A stretch of 64,000 nucleotides of DNA, taken from contig CM049321.1 of NCBI GenBank assembly GCA_026874595.1, forward strand, positions 6,820,979 through 6,884,978, read 5' to 3'. Below, in pieces: positions 55,601-62,144 of the stretch. Source of the DNA: Sipunculus nudus. Its lineage: Eukaryota; Annelida; Sipuncula; Golfingiida; Sipunculidae. Both the position numbers and the translations under genes were made by a program. The notes below the pieces were generated by a model. It had not been told where the DNA came from, made no database searches, and saw only the letters and a list, made by a program, of their open reading frames with translations. Position 1 is the stretch's first letter; each line of letters starts with the position of its first letter.

Positions 55601-58600
55601 TATGCTTGATGTTGTGGTGCTATAACAAAAGGATTAATTAAACCTCTTTGGAATTGGTGGTGGACTATGCATGCCAGAAAATTCAGTGTATTTATAGAAA
55701 AAGTACCTTTTTAGTGTGAGTTTGAAAGAGTAGCCCTCAATAAATAATTCTACAAGTAATGTTTTTATCCACAGTCCCAATACTTATCAATGCACATTGC
55801 TTTATTTTGAGTTTCACAGCTCCAGTACTTATTGTTATATTGAGTTTCACCTTAGATATGTATCATTATTTCAGATTAATACTTAGCTATTGTTGTGGCT
55901 TTGTTACTTTTAGAATAATACTTAGCTTTTTGGCATATTATTGTTATTTTGAGATAACTACGAGAGCTTTTGGTGTCTTATTGTCAGCTTAGGATTAACA
56001 CTTAGCTCTGGGTGTCTGATCATTATTTTGAAATTAATACTTGCCCTAGCTTTCACTAATACACAGATTAACACTTAGTTGTGGGTGTCTTTATGGTATC
56101 TTGCAGACAGGCTGTCGGCATTTTCCTTTCTACTGGGATATGAGAAGAAACAGTATTCGTAGGGTCCTAGAAGTAAGTCCCTAACTTATACTCCTGTGTC
56201 CACCTGCTTTTAGCCCAGCTCACTTTGTTTAAAATCAGCAGCAAAATATCAGTGTTCATTTGGCACGTAAAATAGCCATGACAGCCTGTCCTGCACATTT
56301 GATATATCATCACTTTTGTTTGCTTTTGTTCAGATTTAAGTTGATATATCATTGACATATCATTGGTCACAAGTTGTGCTGTTCAGCTGAGCGTCTAAAC
56401 CCAAGGGTCACTTAGTTGATAGAGTTTAATCCCATTCTTAAAACATCTCTGCATTTAGGACTAAACGTTTTGGTATAATCAATGTATTTGCAACACAAGG
56501 ATTAAACTATTGCAGATTCTGAGAAAATGTTGTGCAGAATGTTTAATAACATGCATGCATGTGACAGACATCAGTTCAATTGTATCTTATTTGATAAATA
56601 CCCAATGATCAAATCAAATAGAGGGACCGTTTCATTATTTATTGTCCCCCGCTTCCTGGGAAGGGGGACACTGATTTGAGTTTGTCTGTCTGTCCCATAG
56701 TCTGTCCGTTCATCAGGTTTTCATTTCCGTGCGATAACTTTCCTAAATATTATCCCCTTTCATTCTAATTTAGATTAGTGATTGCTCTCATGCTTACATT
56801 TGTTGGGATTGGTTTTGGAGTGTCTGTCTCACAAGATAATAATACAATATGATATTTCATTTTTCATATAATGAATCAGCACAATAGTTCCACTAATCAC
56901 CAACAGTTGTTAATTAGCACAGATCTAGCTCCATCTTAAAGTGCAAAAATTAAAACCCGGCCAACTAAACCACTTCCACAGTATGTATATGTATGAACTG
57001 CATCTTTGAATTATCAAAATGCATATAATATGTATGTTGTTTTGCTATATGTCAGTGTACCTTAAGTCATAGGATGGAGATCGTAAGATGTGTTGCCATG
57101 GTTTCAGGTGCTGTTTAGATACAACTTCCTGGTGGTGATGCTGTGTTTTGTGATGAACCGCCCGTATCAGTTCTACTACTTCATCCCGCTCGTCAGCTAC
57201 TGGTTTCTGCTGCTCTACCTCACTATGGCAATCTGGCCCCAGGTCACAGCCACGTCAGCTGATGGTAAGTCATATCTGTCTTACCCCCTACCTCACCATG
57301 GCCATATGGCCCAAGGTCACGGCCACGTCAGCTGACAGTAAGTCATACTGCTCTGACTCCTCTACCTCACCATGGCCAGCTGGCCCCAGGTCACAGCCAC
57401 GTCAGCTGACAGTAAGTCATATCTGTCTTACCCCTCTACCTCATCATGGCAATCTGGCCCCAGGTCACAGCCACATCAGCTGACAGTAAGTCATATCTGT
57501 CTTACCCCCTACCTCACCATGGCCATATGGCCCAAGGTCACAGCCACGTCAGCTGACAGTAAGTCATATCTGTCTTACCCCCTACCTCACCATGGCCGTC
57601 TGGCCCCAGGTCACGGCCACGTCAGCTGACAGTAAGTCATATCTGTCTTACCCCCTACCTCACCATGGCCATATGGCCCAAGGTCACGGCCACGTTAGCT
57701 GACAGTAAGTCATACCTGTCTTACCCCCTACCTCACCATGGCCATATGGCCCAAGGTCACGGCCACGTCAGCTGACAGTAAGTCATACTGCTCTGACTCC
57801 TCTACCTCACCATGGCGATCTGGCCCCAGGTCACAGCCACGTCAGCTGACAGTAAGTCATACCTGTCTGACTCCCCTACCTCACCATTGCGATCTGGCCC
57901 CAGGTCACGGCCACATCAGCTGACAGTAAGTCATACCTGTCTTACCCCCTACCTCACCATGGCCATATGGCCCAAGGTCACGGCCATGTCAGCTGACAGT
58001 AAGTCATACCTGTCTTACCCCCTACCTCACCATGGCCATATGGCCCAAGGTCACGGCCACGTCAGCTGACAGTAAGTCATACTGCTCTGACTCCTCTACC
58101 TCACCATGGCGATCTGGCCCCAGGTCACAGCCACGTCAGCTGACAGTAAGTCATACCTGTCTGACTCCCCTACCTCACCATTGCGATCTGGCCCCAGGTC
58201 ACGGCCACGTCAGCTGACAGTAAGTCATACCTGTCTTACCCCCTACCTCACCATGGCCATATGGCCCAAGGTCACGGCCACGTCAGCTGACAGTAAGTCA
58301 TACCTGTCTTACCCCCTACCTCACCATGGCCATATGGCCCAAGGTCACGGCCACGTCAGCTGACAGTAAGTCATACTGCTCTGACTCCTCTACCTCACCA
58401 TGGCGATCTGGCCCCAGGTCACAGCCACGTCAGCTGACAGTAAGTCATACCTGTCTTACCCCCTACCTCACCATGGCCATATGGCCCAAGGTCACGGCCA
58501 CGTCAGCTGACAGTAAGTCATACCTGTCTTACCCCCTACCTCACCATGGCCATATGGCCCCAGGTCACGGCCACGTCAGCTGACAGTAAGTCATACTGCT

Positions 58601-61600
58601 CTGACTCCTCTACCTCACCATGGCGATCTGGCCCCAGGTCACAGCCATGTCAGCTGACAGTAAGTCATACCTGTCTGACTCCCCTACCTCACCATGGCGA
58701 TCTGGCCCAAGGTCACGGCCACGTCAGCTGACAGTAAGTCATATCTGTCTTACCCCCTACCTCACCATGGCCATCTGGCCCAAGGTCACAGCCACGTCAG
58801 CTGACTGTAAGTCATACCTGTCTTACTCCTCTACCTCACCATGGCCATCTGGCCCCAGGTCACAGCCACGTCAGCTGACAGTAAGTCATACCTGTTTGAC
58901 TTCTCTACCTCACCATGGCCATCTGGCCCAAGGTCACAGCCACGTCAGCTGACTGTAAGTCATACCTGTCTTACTCCTCTACCTCACCATGGCGATCTAG
59001 CCCCAGGTCACAGCCACGTCAGCTGACGGTAAGTCATACCTGTCTGACTCCTCTACCTCACCATGGCCATCTGGCCCCAGGTCACGGCCACGTTAGCTGA
59101 CAGTAAGTCATACCTGTCTTACCCCCTACCTTACCATGGCCATCTGGCCCAAGGTCACGGCAACGTCAGCTGACGGTAAGTCATACCTGTCTGACTCCTC
59201 TACCTCACCATGGCCATCTGGCCCCAGGTCACGGCCACGTCAGCTGACAGTAAGTCATACCTGTCTTACCCCCTACCTTACCATGGCCATCTGGCCCAAG
59301 GTCACGGCAACGTCAGCTGACGGTAAGTCATACCTGTCTGACTCCTCTACCTCACCATGGCCATCTGGCCCCAGGTCACGGCCACGTTAGCTGACAGTAA
59401 GTCATACCTGTCTTACCCCCTACCTTACCATGGCCATCTGGCCTAAGGTCACGGCAACGTCAGCTGACGGTAAGTCATACCTGTCTGACTCCTCTACCTC
59501 ACCATGGCCATCTGGCCCCAGGACACAGCCACGTTAGCTGACAGTAAGTCATACCTGTCTTACCCCCTACCTTACCATGGCCATCTGGCCCAAGGTCACG
59601 GCAACGTCAGCTGACTGTAAGTCATACCTGTCTGACTCCTCTACCTCACCATGGCCATCTGGCCCCAGGTCACGGCCACGTTAGCTGACAGTAAGTCAAA
59701 CCTGTCTTACCCCCTACCTTACCATGGCCATCTGGCCCAAGGTCACGGCAACGTCAGCTGACGGTAAGTCATACCTGTCTGACTCCTCTACCTCACCATG
59801 GCCATCTGGCCCCAGGTCACGGCCACGTCAGCTGACAGTAAGTCATACCTGTCTTACCCCCTACCTTACCATGGCCATCTGGCCCAAGGTCATGGCAACG
59901 TCAGCTGACGGTAAGTCATACCTGTCTGACTCCTCTACCTCACCATGGCGATCTGTCCTCAGGTCACGGCCACGTCAGCTGACAGTAAGTCATACCTGTC
60001 TTACCCTCTACCTCACCATGGCCATCTGGCCCCAAGTCACAGCTACGTCAGCTGACTGTAAGTCATACCTGTCTGACTCCTCTACCTCACCATGGCGATC
60101 TGGCCCAAGGTCACGGCCACGTAAGCTGACAGTAAGTCATACCTGTCTTACCCCCTACCTCACCATGGCCATCTGGCCCTAGGTCACAGCCATGTCAGCT
60201 GACTGTAAGTCATACCTGTCTGACTCCTCTACCTCACCATGGTCATCTGGCCCAAGGTCACGGCCACATCAGCTGACGGTAAGTCATACCTGCCCAAATT
60301 ATTCCAAATGTGGCAGTTGTGTGCAAAGTTTATATAAATTCTGTATGTTCCAGTTATTCATTATGTGGCGATCGTGTATAAAGTTAATATGATTTTAGTT
60401 ATTATTATGTATTGATTTGATGGTAATGGAATGTTATTCAAAACTCCTGATATTCATTATTTTACCCATTGTATATCATTATATTTTATTAGCTACCTAT
60501 AGCTGCAGTGAAGGCTCCTATTCTGTTCCATGATTTAAAGGAACTTATTTTATTGTCTATTAATTAATAGTGATAATCAACCAGAAATTTTAATTTTCGT
60601 TATCATTAGTAAGGGATGGTCAATTGAAATGTCAACATCCTGTTTGAGGGCTGCATTCTGGAGACATTATTAGGTATTTGGTGGATACCAATATTAATAC
60701 ATCTAGCTATATATGTCAGATGTTGTCTGGTTCATGATATAATATTGGCACCCGTTGGACTGGGCCCAACTGCCCACTTATGGGCACAGATGGGCCCATT
60801 ATATGGAGGACATGCATGATTGCAACATAAATACAAAGGAGGATGAAAAAGGGAGTGTCAAAAAGTGCACACAATATAGAGGTGCCCGTCAGGAGGGGTT
60901 CCATTGTATCTGTATTTTTATAGTAATTATCCAGGTGTAATAGTAATTTTGGTTCCTTATTTCAGCTAATGCATTTCACTACCTATACATGGTACTGAAG
61001 ATTGTGGTCCTCGTAGTTGTCATGACGCTGCTGTATGCTTCTGAGGTGAGTTTAACAGACAGCGCCACCTAGTGGTTGAACAAAAAAACACCTGCAGCTT
61101 AACCAAATGAAAATGGATTTGTCCCTTTTGTATTATGTATGCCCGAATTAGTTCCGAGTTATTATTTTCTCTCAATTGTGTCTGGATGACCAGAAGTCAC
61201 ATGAATATTAATTCCTTTACTTTGAAGTGACTTTATAAACAGGTCTGTCTTCAGAATATCTAGAAAGAATTTGGTTATTCATTAGGAGTCATTGTCATTT
61301 AATTGATTGTCATTCAGTTAATATATCATATTAAATTTGACTGATTATAGTGGTTGGGCAGATTTGATTGTACAGCAAAGCTCCCCAACCTGATGCATTG
61401 ATGTTGTGGTAAACAGCCAGTAATCTTACCATTAAGCTGGGAGTGATGGTTTAACACAAATAAAGTAATTTACTGTATCGTGTACAAGTTGACTGTCATC
61501 GAGTTATCTGTAAGATCCATCCTTTTATTAATGGGGTCAGAAATTCAACAAAGATGCAAAGGGATTTATCAACATGCTGAATTTAAAAGGAATTTTTTCG

Positions 61601-62120
61601 CACTTCATTTTGGTGGAAGGTGTTGTTAGAAAGTATACTAAAAACGCTAATCATTGATCGAGTTTATTTCAAGTGACGGTGCACTTGTATTGCATGAAGC
61701 GTTGTCAAAAATTACAAAAATATTTGCATCCTCATAGCGCCTGACATTGTGGTCCTTGTTGAAGTATGTAAAGGCACTCTGACGCCAGTACGCTGGTTGT
61801 AGACTGTCTACTGTCAGAGGGCTGAAATGGCACTAGCTTTCTATGTGGTTCTGTGTTTGATGAATATATTTTAACTCATATCAGGATTTAGGAAAATAAT
61901 GGTAAGCTGATGGAGTGTTAATCAGTGGTGTATAAACATGCATACTGGATATATTCAGCCTGGATTTAATTTAATTTTTTAAAACCTTGACATATATTTG
62001 TACATTTTCTTTCAGGTGCTGTTTGAAAAAATTTTCCTAACCCACCCGTTTAAGTCGTTATTTGTCCAGTCAGATGATTCTATTAACGAGTGGAGGTTTA
62101 GATGGCAGCTGGACCGCTAT
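24916..62120 (+). CDS. CASD1: CASD1, sialic acid O-acetyltransferase (17 exons, 3' end outside window)
   Basis: In vertebrates CASD1 is a Golgi multispan enzyme that transfers acetyl from acetyl-CoA to sialic acid (9-O-acetylation). The N-terminal lumenal domain has a GDS/PC-Esterase fold. Here the coding parts are 24916-25060, 27154-27250, 32487-32673, 34933-35043, 36632-36683, 37211-37282, 37777-37867, 38278-38383, 39354-39478, 40633-40718, 42914-43061, 48288-48396, 49198-49287, 50922-51041, 57108-57264, 60966-61045 and 62016-62120. They give 627 codons in one frame. Residues 27-46 form a signal anchor. GDSRIRQ puts the nucleophile at Ser105, and DGLH gives Asp276 and His279, completing the triad. 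Membrane spans start near residue 316, with conserved [26 protein letters not shown]-like and RPYQFYYF-type segments. In a protostome the true acceptor sugar is uncertain, since sialic acid is scarce there. No lesion breaks the gene. Confidence 0.93.
25965..26205. repeat. Dispersed repeat, copy 1 (pair with 33145-33360)
   Basis: Shared order of phrases: 'GGCATCA', 'GTGGCCAT', 'TTTATCC', 'GTCACGTCA/GTGACGTCA..TCTACA', 'GTAGTTTAAGA', 'TAGGTCATC' and 'TATGTCACAA.ACTGTACATC'. It is diverged, with no coding capacity. Confidence 0.6.
27005..27110. mobile_element. Mariner/pogo-type MITE remnant
   Basis: Begins TACAGTTGAACCTGTC and shares 'GTGAACCAAAAGCATTCTCA' and 'ATTGGTTATAACT' with the element spanning 51098-52075 (there 'CTGAAAGCACTCACATTGG'). 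Only part of the element remains. Confidence 0.5.
27154..27250 (+). CDS. CASD1: CASD1 exon 2
   Basis: The acceptor is TTTTCAG. It encodes the [13 protein letters not shown]...W.P.GCM.H.Y block that opens the lumenal esterase region. The donor is AAAG|GTCAGA, phase 2. Confidence 0.92.
27553..29926. mobile_element. Element with CAGGGATGTGC termini, disrupted by a hAT element
   Basis: CAGGGATGTGCAC near 27552 and GAGCACATCCCTG ending near 29926 are inverted. Internal parts flanking the nested hAT element match 47165-47735 ('TTTTACAATGTGCCGTAATTAG' region, 'TAGCTGCTATGGTAGTGCCACC'). It lies within intron 2. No transposase is seen. Confidence 0.6.
27863..29389. mobile_element. hAT-type non-autonomous element with perfect 8-bp target duplication
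   Basis: The termini CAGGGTTGGCAAGTTTTAGG and its near inverse ending CCCAACCCTG are flanked on both sides by CGTAGCTG. Near both ends are clusters of TTTTAGGCAG-type motifs. The empty site is represented by related sequence at 47448-47475. No convincing transposase ORF remains in the 1.5 kb. Confidence 0.88.
30004..32342 (+). repeat. 2.3-kb repeat, intron 2 copy
   Basis: It starts 'TTTTTAGCTCAGATGACTTA' and ends '...AGCTGAGCGTCATGACCAAT'. The first part carries several AGGTCAAAGGTCAAGGTCAC motifs; the second is AT-rich. It matches 44486-46892 along its length at high identity. It resembles the dispersed 'TTTGTCCGTCG' repeats common in bivalves (established only by recollection). Confidence 0.85.
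32487..32673 (+). CDS. CASD1: CASD1 exon 3 (GDS nucleophile)
   Basis: It encodes residues 81-143, including [16 protein letters not shown]. Ser105 is the predicted catalytic serine. The acceptor is TTTCAG and the donor GTG|GTAAGA, phase 0. Confidence 0.95.
33145..33360. repeat. Dispersed repeat, copy 2 (pair with 25965-26205)
   Basis: It shares the phrase order given for copy 1, including GTGACGTCATTTCTACAAAT and ATGTCACAAAACTGTACATC. Confidence 0.6.
33440..34712 (+). repeat. Dispersed repeat family D, intron 3 copy, split by a hAT MITE
   Basis: Diverged ~120-bp internal units with 'AAGGTCACAGGTCACCAGGC', 'GATTTTCATGAAACTCATC' and 'AGGTCAGAGGTCACCA'. Other copies are at 49673-50180, 53160-53690 and 54050-54570. 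The hAT-like element at 33504-34400 interrupts it between 'CTACTTTGTG' and 'CGCCACAATAA', which are joined in the 49.9-kb copy. Confidence 0.75.
33504..34400. mobile_element. hAT-like MITE (TAGTGTTGGGA termini)
   Basis: TAGTGTTGGGATGATA at the left and, inverted, TAGGGTTGGGACGGTT at the right. Flanks TTTGTGAT and TTTGTCGC could be a decayed 8-bp target duplication. Sub-termini are rich in ATACCG/GATATC. It contains a 50-bp direct duplication near 34095-34195. Confidence 0.75.
34933..35043 (+). CDS. CASD1: CASD1 exon 4
   Basis: It encodes residues 144-180, from DFLWEP to VVTGSST, matching the DFLW.P and VIVAGAAT parts of human CASD1. The donor is ACA|GTAAGT. A tRNA-derived SINE begins just 3' of this donor. 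Confidence 0.93.
35058..35245 (+). mobile_element. tRNA-derived SINE
   Basis: A tRNA-like head has an A-box-like CCTAGTGGTTAAGGTG and a B-box-like GGTTCAGAGCC 36 bp further on, followed by a non-tRNA body. It lacks a full cloverleaf, so it is not a tRNA gene. It begins 15 bp after exon 4. Confidence 0.7.
35880..36050 (-). mobile_element. tRNA-derived SINE (minus strand)
   Basis: On the minus strand an A-box-like TGTAATGGTTAAGGTGATAG and a B-box-like TTTCGAATCCC form a tRNA-like head starting 'GGCGGTGATG'. A body containing CCAAGACCTAGGG follows. It is a different copy type from that at 35058. Confidence 0.7.
36155..36605. mobile_element. MITE remnant related to 38447-38881
   Basis: 'TGTGGTTGGCTTTTTATTT' at the left and 'TTTTGAAACACTAAAAA...' and 'TTTAGCCCTGCAA' at the right resemble the ends and sub-ends of the 38447-38881 element. 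Confidence 0.45.
36632..36683 (+). CDS. CASD1: CASD1 exon 5
   Basis: A short exon for [17 protein letters not shown], equal to the human WSIK..NGS.EAL.QYK block. Donor AAAG|GTAAGA, phase 1. Confidence 0.92.
36724..36900. mobile_element. 177-bp mariner/pogo-type MITE
   Basis: CAGTGGAACCCC at the left and GGGGTTCCACTG at the right are exact inverses, flanked by TA on both sides. The interior has repeated GGTGGTCG and TGGTCGTA motifs. It lies 40 bp after exon 5. Confidence 0.88.
37211..37282 (+). CDS. CASD1: CASD1 exon 6
   Basis: It encodes [19 protein letters not shown] and then LWMLQ. The acceptor is TTTGCAG and the donor CAAG|GTAAGG, phase 1. Confidence 0.92.
37777..37867 (+). CDS. CASD1: CASD1 exon 7
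   Basis: It encodes [20 protein letters not shown] and then [10 protein letters not shown], matching the QDPVYE...MITNEKIDAYNEAA region. Donor TTCT|GTGAGT, phase 2. Confidence 0.93.
38278..38383 (+). CDS. CASD1: CASD1 exon 8 (catalytic Asp and His)
   Basis: It encodes residues 252-287 with SRLVAQ and the DGLH motif (Asp276, His279) that completes the Ser-Asp-His triad. The acceptor is TTGTAG and the donor TGG|GTAAGC, phase 0. Confidence 0.93.
38447..38881. mobile_element. ~435-bp MITE with GTGGTTG-type termini
   Basis: Left 'ACCGTGGTTGCCTTTTTGTT' and right '...TGAAGCCAACCACAGT' are inverted, as are inner TTTTGCGAT and ATCGCAAAATTT. It lies in intron 8. Confidence 0.65.
39354..39478 (+). CDS. 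CASD1: CASD1 exon 9
   Basis: It encodes ILMNMYCND...NDGTCC, matching ILMNVYCN...DGSCC, and the start of the first span of the membrane domain. Donor CTCAG|GTGTGT, phase 2. Confidence 0.93.
39530..40165. mobile_element. Element with GTCCCCTGCC / GGCAGGGGAC ends and ~150-bp internal units
   Basis: TTGTCCCCTGCC near 39531, with a small hairpin to GGCAGGGGACA at 39556, pairs with GGCAGGGGACAT near 40150. Between lie three or more diverged units with 'GGTCAA..TC.AATATGGATGACCTTGA' and 'AGGTGACAG'. Confidence 0.7.
40633..40718 (+). CDS. CASD1: CASD1 exon 10
   Basis: It completes a hydrophobic helix ([10 protein letters not shown]) followed by a basic stretch, [13 protein letters not shown]. Donor AGTA|GTGAGT, phase 1. 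The loop sequence is poorly conserved; the assignment rests on splice sites, phase and helix position. Confidence 0.85.
41298..42310 (+). repeat. Dispersed repeat family A, intron 10 copy
   Basis: Six or so ~125-bp tandem units with 'CTCAACAAGAATATGCTTGA', 'CACAGGGATGATTGGTGCC', 'GAGGGCTCCAGACCT' and 'CACAATCGGTGATTTTC'. It is homologous to 637-1860. Confidence 0.8.
42914..43061 (+). CDS. CASD1: CASD1 exon 11
   Basis: An acidic, serine-rich loop ([10 protein letters not shown]) precedes a membrane segment, [13 protein letters not shown], matching LGLIMAYFYMCDR. Donor ACAG|GTAAGC, phase 2. Confidence 0.93.
43141..47135. mobile_element. GTATCCCCAGA-ended element, expanded by nested repeats (intron 11)
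   Basis: GTATCCCCAGAGA at 43141 and TGTCTGGGGATAC at 47123-47135 are near-perfect inverses. The first ~380 bp match the element at 62145-63115. The middle holds three tandem GGTCA-rich units (43720-44480) and the 2.3-kb repeat at 44486-46892. Confidence 0.7.
44486..46892 (+). repeat. 2.3-kb repeat, intron 11 copy
   Basis: It aligns from 'TTTTTAGCTCAGCTGACTTT' to 'GCAGCTGAGCGTCATGA' with 30004-32342, in the same orientation. Long stretches such as 45655-45900 against 31090-31320 differ at only a few percent of positions by eye. Confidence 0.85.
47165..47735. repeat. Relative of the 27553-29926 element
   Basis: 'TTCTTTCACAATGTGTCATTTTTAG' and 'GAATAAAAATTTTCCAACTA' regions and 'TAGCTGCTAGGGTAGTGCCACC' match the sequence on both sides of the hAT insertion at 27863-29389, here uninterrupted. 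Plus-strand ORFs here look like chance. Confidence 0.6.
48288..48396 (+). CDS. CASD1: CASD1 exon 12
   Basis: It encodes [13 protein letters not shown] and a hydrophobic span. The donor is CAG|GTGAGT, phase 0. Confidence 0.95.
48606..48763. mobile_element. 158-bp palindromic MITE
   Basis: GGGCCTGTTGCAATAA and TTATTGCAACACACCC form imperfect inverted ends, flanked by CTG on both sides. Inner GACTTAAGCCCAG and CTGGGCTTAAGTC are also inverted. A 3-bp duplication is compatible with PIF/Harbinger-type elements (inference). Confidence 0.75.
49198..49287 (+). CDS. CASD1: CASD1 exon 13
   Basis: It encodes [19 protein letters not shown], one of the most conserved stretches of the family, then LTGATK. 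Donor AAG|GTAAGA, phase 0. Confidence 0.97.
49673..50180 (+). repeat. Dispersed repeat family D, intron 13 copy
   Basis: Begins 'GCCCGTCATATGACAGGAGT' and has 'ATCACCGTGATAACTTACCA' and 'GAGGTCACCAGATACAAGAC'. It is homologous to 33440-34712 without the hAT insertion. Confidence 0.75.
50922..51041 (+). CDS. CASD1: CASD1 exon 14
   Basis: It encodes [17 protein letters not shown] and then [20 protein letters not shown], matching the PVYMHIRVLVAAYLF..GYGHFSYFW.KGDF region. Donor AAG|GTAGGT, phase 0. Confidence 0.96.
51137..51590. mobile_element. piggyBac-type MITE, TTAA target duplication
   Basis: AGGGGCCCATTCACCT and AGGTGAATGGGCACCT are inverted with one mismatch in 16, and TTAA flanks both sides (51133-51136, 51591-51594). 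Confidence 0.85.
51638..51980. mobile_element. hAT-type MITE with 8-bp target duplication
   Basis: TAGTGGTAGG and CCCACCACTA ends, flanked by GTCATAAC and GTTATTAC (6 of 8 identical). A partial relative with 'GGAATTGGTTGTTGAATCAT' lies at 63223. Confidence 0.8.
52465..52605 (+). mobile_element. Possible tRNA-derived SINE
   Basis: 'CTCGTTAGTGGAGCTTG' and 'GAGTTCAAATCCGGGA' look like A and B boxes, followed by a body and the AT microsatellite. A shared tail phrase, 'CCTGAGCAAAATGT.TATGTAAC', also occurs at 52240. Confidence 0.45.
52607..52655. repeat. (AT)n microsatellite
   Basis: An almost uninterrupted AT run of about 45 bp in intron 14. Confidence 0.95.
53160..53690 (+). repeat. Dispersed repeat family D, intron 14 copy 1
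   Basis: 'GTATTATGGTATACCCGTCT', 'AACTTACCAGGGCATTGATG' and 'GAGGTCAGAGGTCACTAGAC' match the other family D copies. Confidence 0.75.
54050..54570 (+). repeat. Dispersed repeat family D, intron 14 copy 2
   Basis: A more diverged copy: 'CATATTATGGTACAACCAGG', 'GGATTACTTATTGGGGC' and 'CACCTAAGTGCAATTTCCAG'. Confidence 0.65.
54680..55010 (-). mobile_element. Family X element, minus-strand copy
   Basis: On the minus strand it contains GAGCAGCTACAGGTTGCTGT, CCAATAGACGTGATACCACC and TTTTTGCCATTTAGACAGA, matching the insert at 21613-22156. ORFs at 54678-54963 on both strands belong to this repeat. Confidence 0.75.
56107..56172 (+). CDS. CASD1: Candidate cassette exon in CASD1 intron 14 (unproven)
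   Basis: An acceptor TATCTTGCAG precedes 66 bp that are open in the CASD1 phase (22 codons, [20 protein letters not shown] then LE). They end in GAA|GTAAGT. Flanking exons 14 and 15 meet at phase 0, so inclusion would keep the frame and add a basic, aromatic loop between two membrane segments. I know no such insert in other CASD1 proteins, so it could be a chance pseudo-exon. Confidence 0.35.
56207..56415. repeat. Short internally deleted relative of the 2.3-kb repeat
   Basis: It starts 'CTTTTAGCCCAGCTCACTTT' and ends 'CAGCTGAGCGTCTAAACCCA', 'GGGTCACTTAG', resembling the two ends of the repeats at 30004 and 44486. Confidence 0.5.
56642..56850. repeat. Dispersed repeat fragment with GTCCCCC hairpin
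   Basis: TTGTCCCCCGCTTCC and GGAAGGGGGACA form a hairpin start, followed by 'TCTGTCTGTCCCATAGTCTG'. It is similar in design to the element at 39530 but is not the same family. Confidence 0.5.
57108..57264 (+). CDS. CASD1: CASD1 exon 15
   Basis: It encodes [19 protein letters not shown] and then [19 protein letters not shown], followed by [14 protein letters not shown]. The acceptor is TTTCAG. The true donor is GATG|GTAAGT at 57265, phase 1. The last ~48 bp and this donor are the founder of the tandem array that follows. Confidence 0.95.
57217..60290 (+). repeat. Minisatellite made from the CASD1 exon 15-intron 15 boundary (~41 copies)
   Basis: Units of 73-74 bp repeat the last ~48 bp of exon 15 (CTACCTCAC.ATGGC.ATCT onwards), its 5' splice site and ~24 bp of intron. 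Every unit I followed keeps GTAAGTCA, about 42 donors in all including the true one at 57265. Just before each donor is the perfect palindrome GTCAGCTGAC in most copies. Unit types alternate, with a ~294-bp four-unit period at 57.7-58.6 kb and a 147-bp two-unit period at 59.1-60.2 kb. In the first half the base before GT is A, against G at the true donor. In the second half G and T versions occur too. Overlapping ORFs here are not genes. Confidence 0.97.
60291..60965 (+). other. End of CASD1 intron 15
   Basis: Unique AT-rich sequence with a small GGGCCCA-containing segment near 60765-60800. No exon or clear repeat is seen. Confidence 0.5.
60966..61045 (+). CDS. CASD1: CASD1 exon 16
   Basis: It encodes [18 protein letters not shown] and then MTLLYASE, a hydrophobic span. 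It joins exon 15 in phase only if donor 57265 is used. Donor GAG|GTGAGT, phase 0. Confidence 0.92.
62016..62120 (+). CDS. CASD1: CASD1 exon 17
   Basis: It encodes [16 protein letters not shown] and [11 protein letters not shown], matching FEKIFSLWPL...EWWFRWRLDRY. Donor TAT|GTAAGT, phase 0. Later exons are outside the window. Confidence 0.95.
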
Positions 62121-62144
62121 GTAAGTTCTGTTTAACTGATTATT

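Noticed and set aside
57262-60392. ORFs of 61-152 codons after exon 15
   Set aside because: They are frames through the 73-74-bp array, not independent genes; the CASD1 frame itself stops at 57335.
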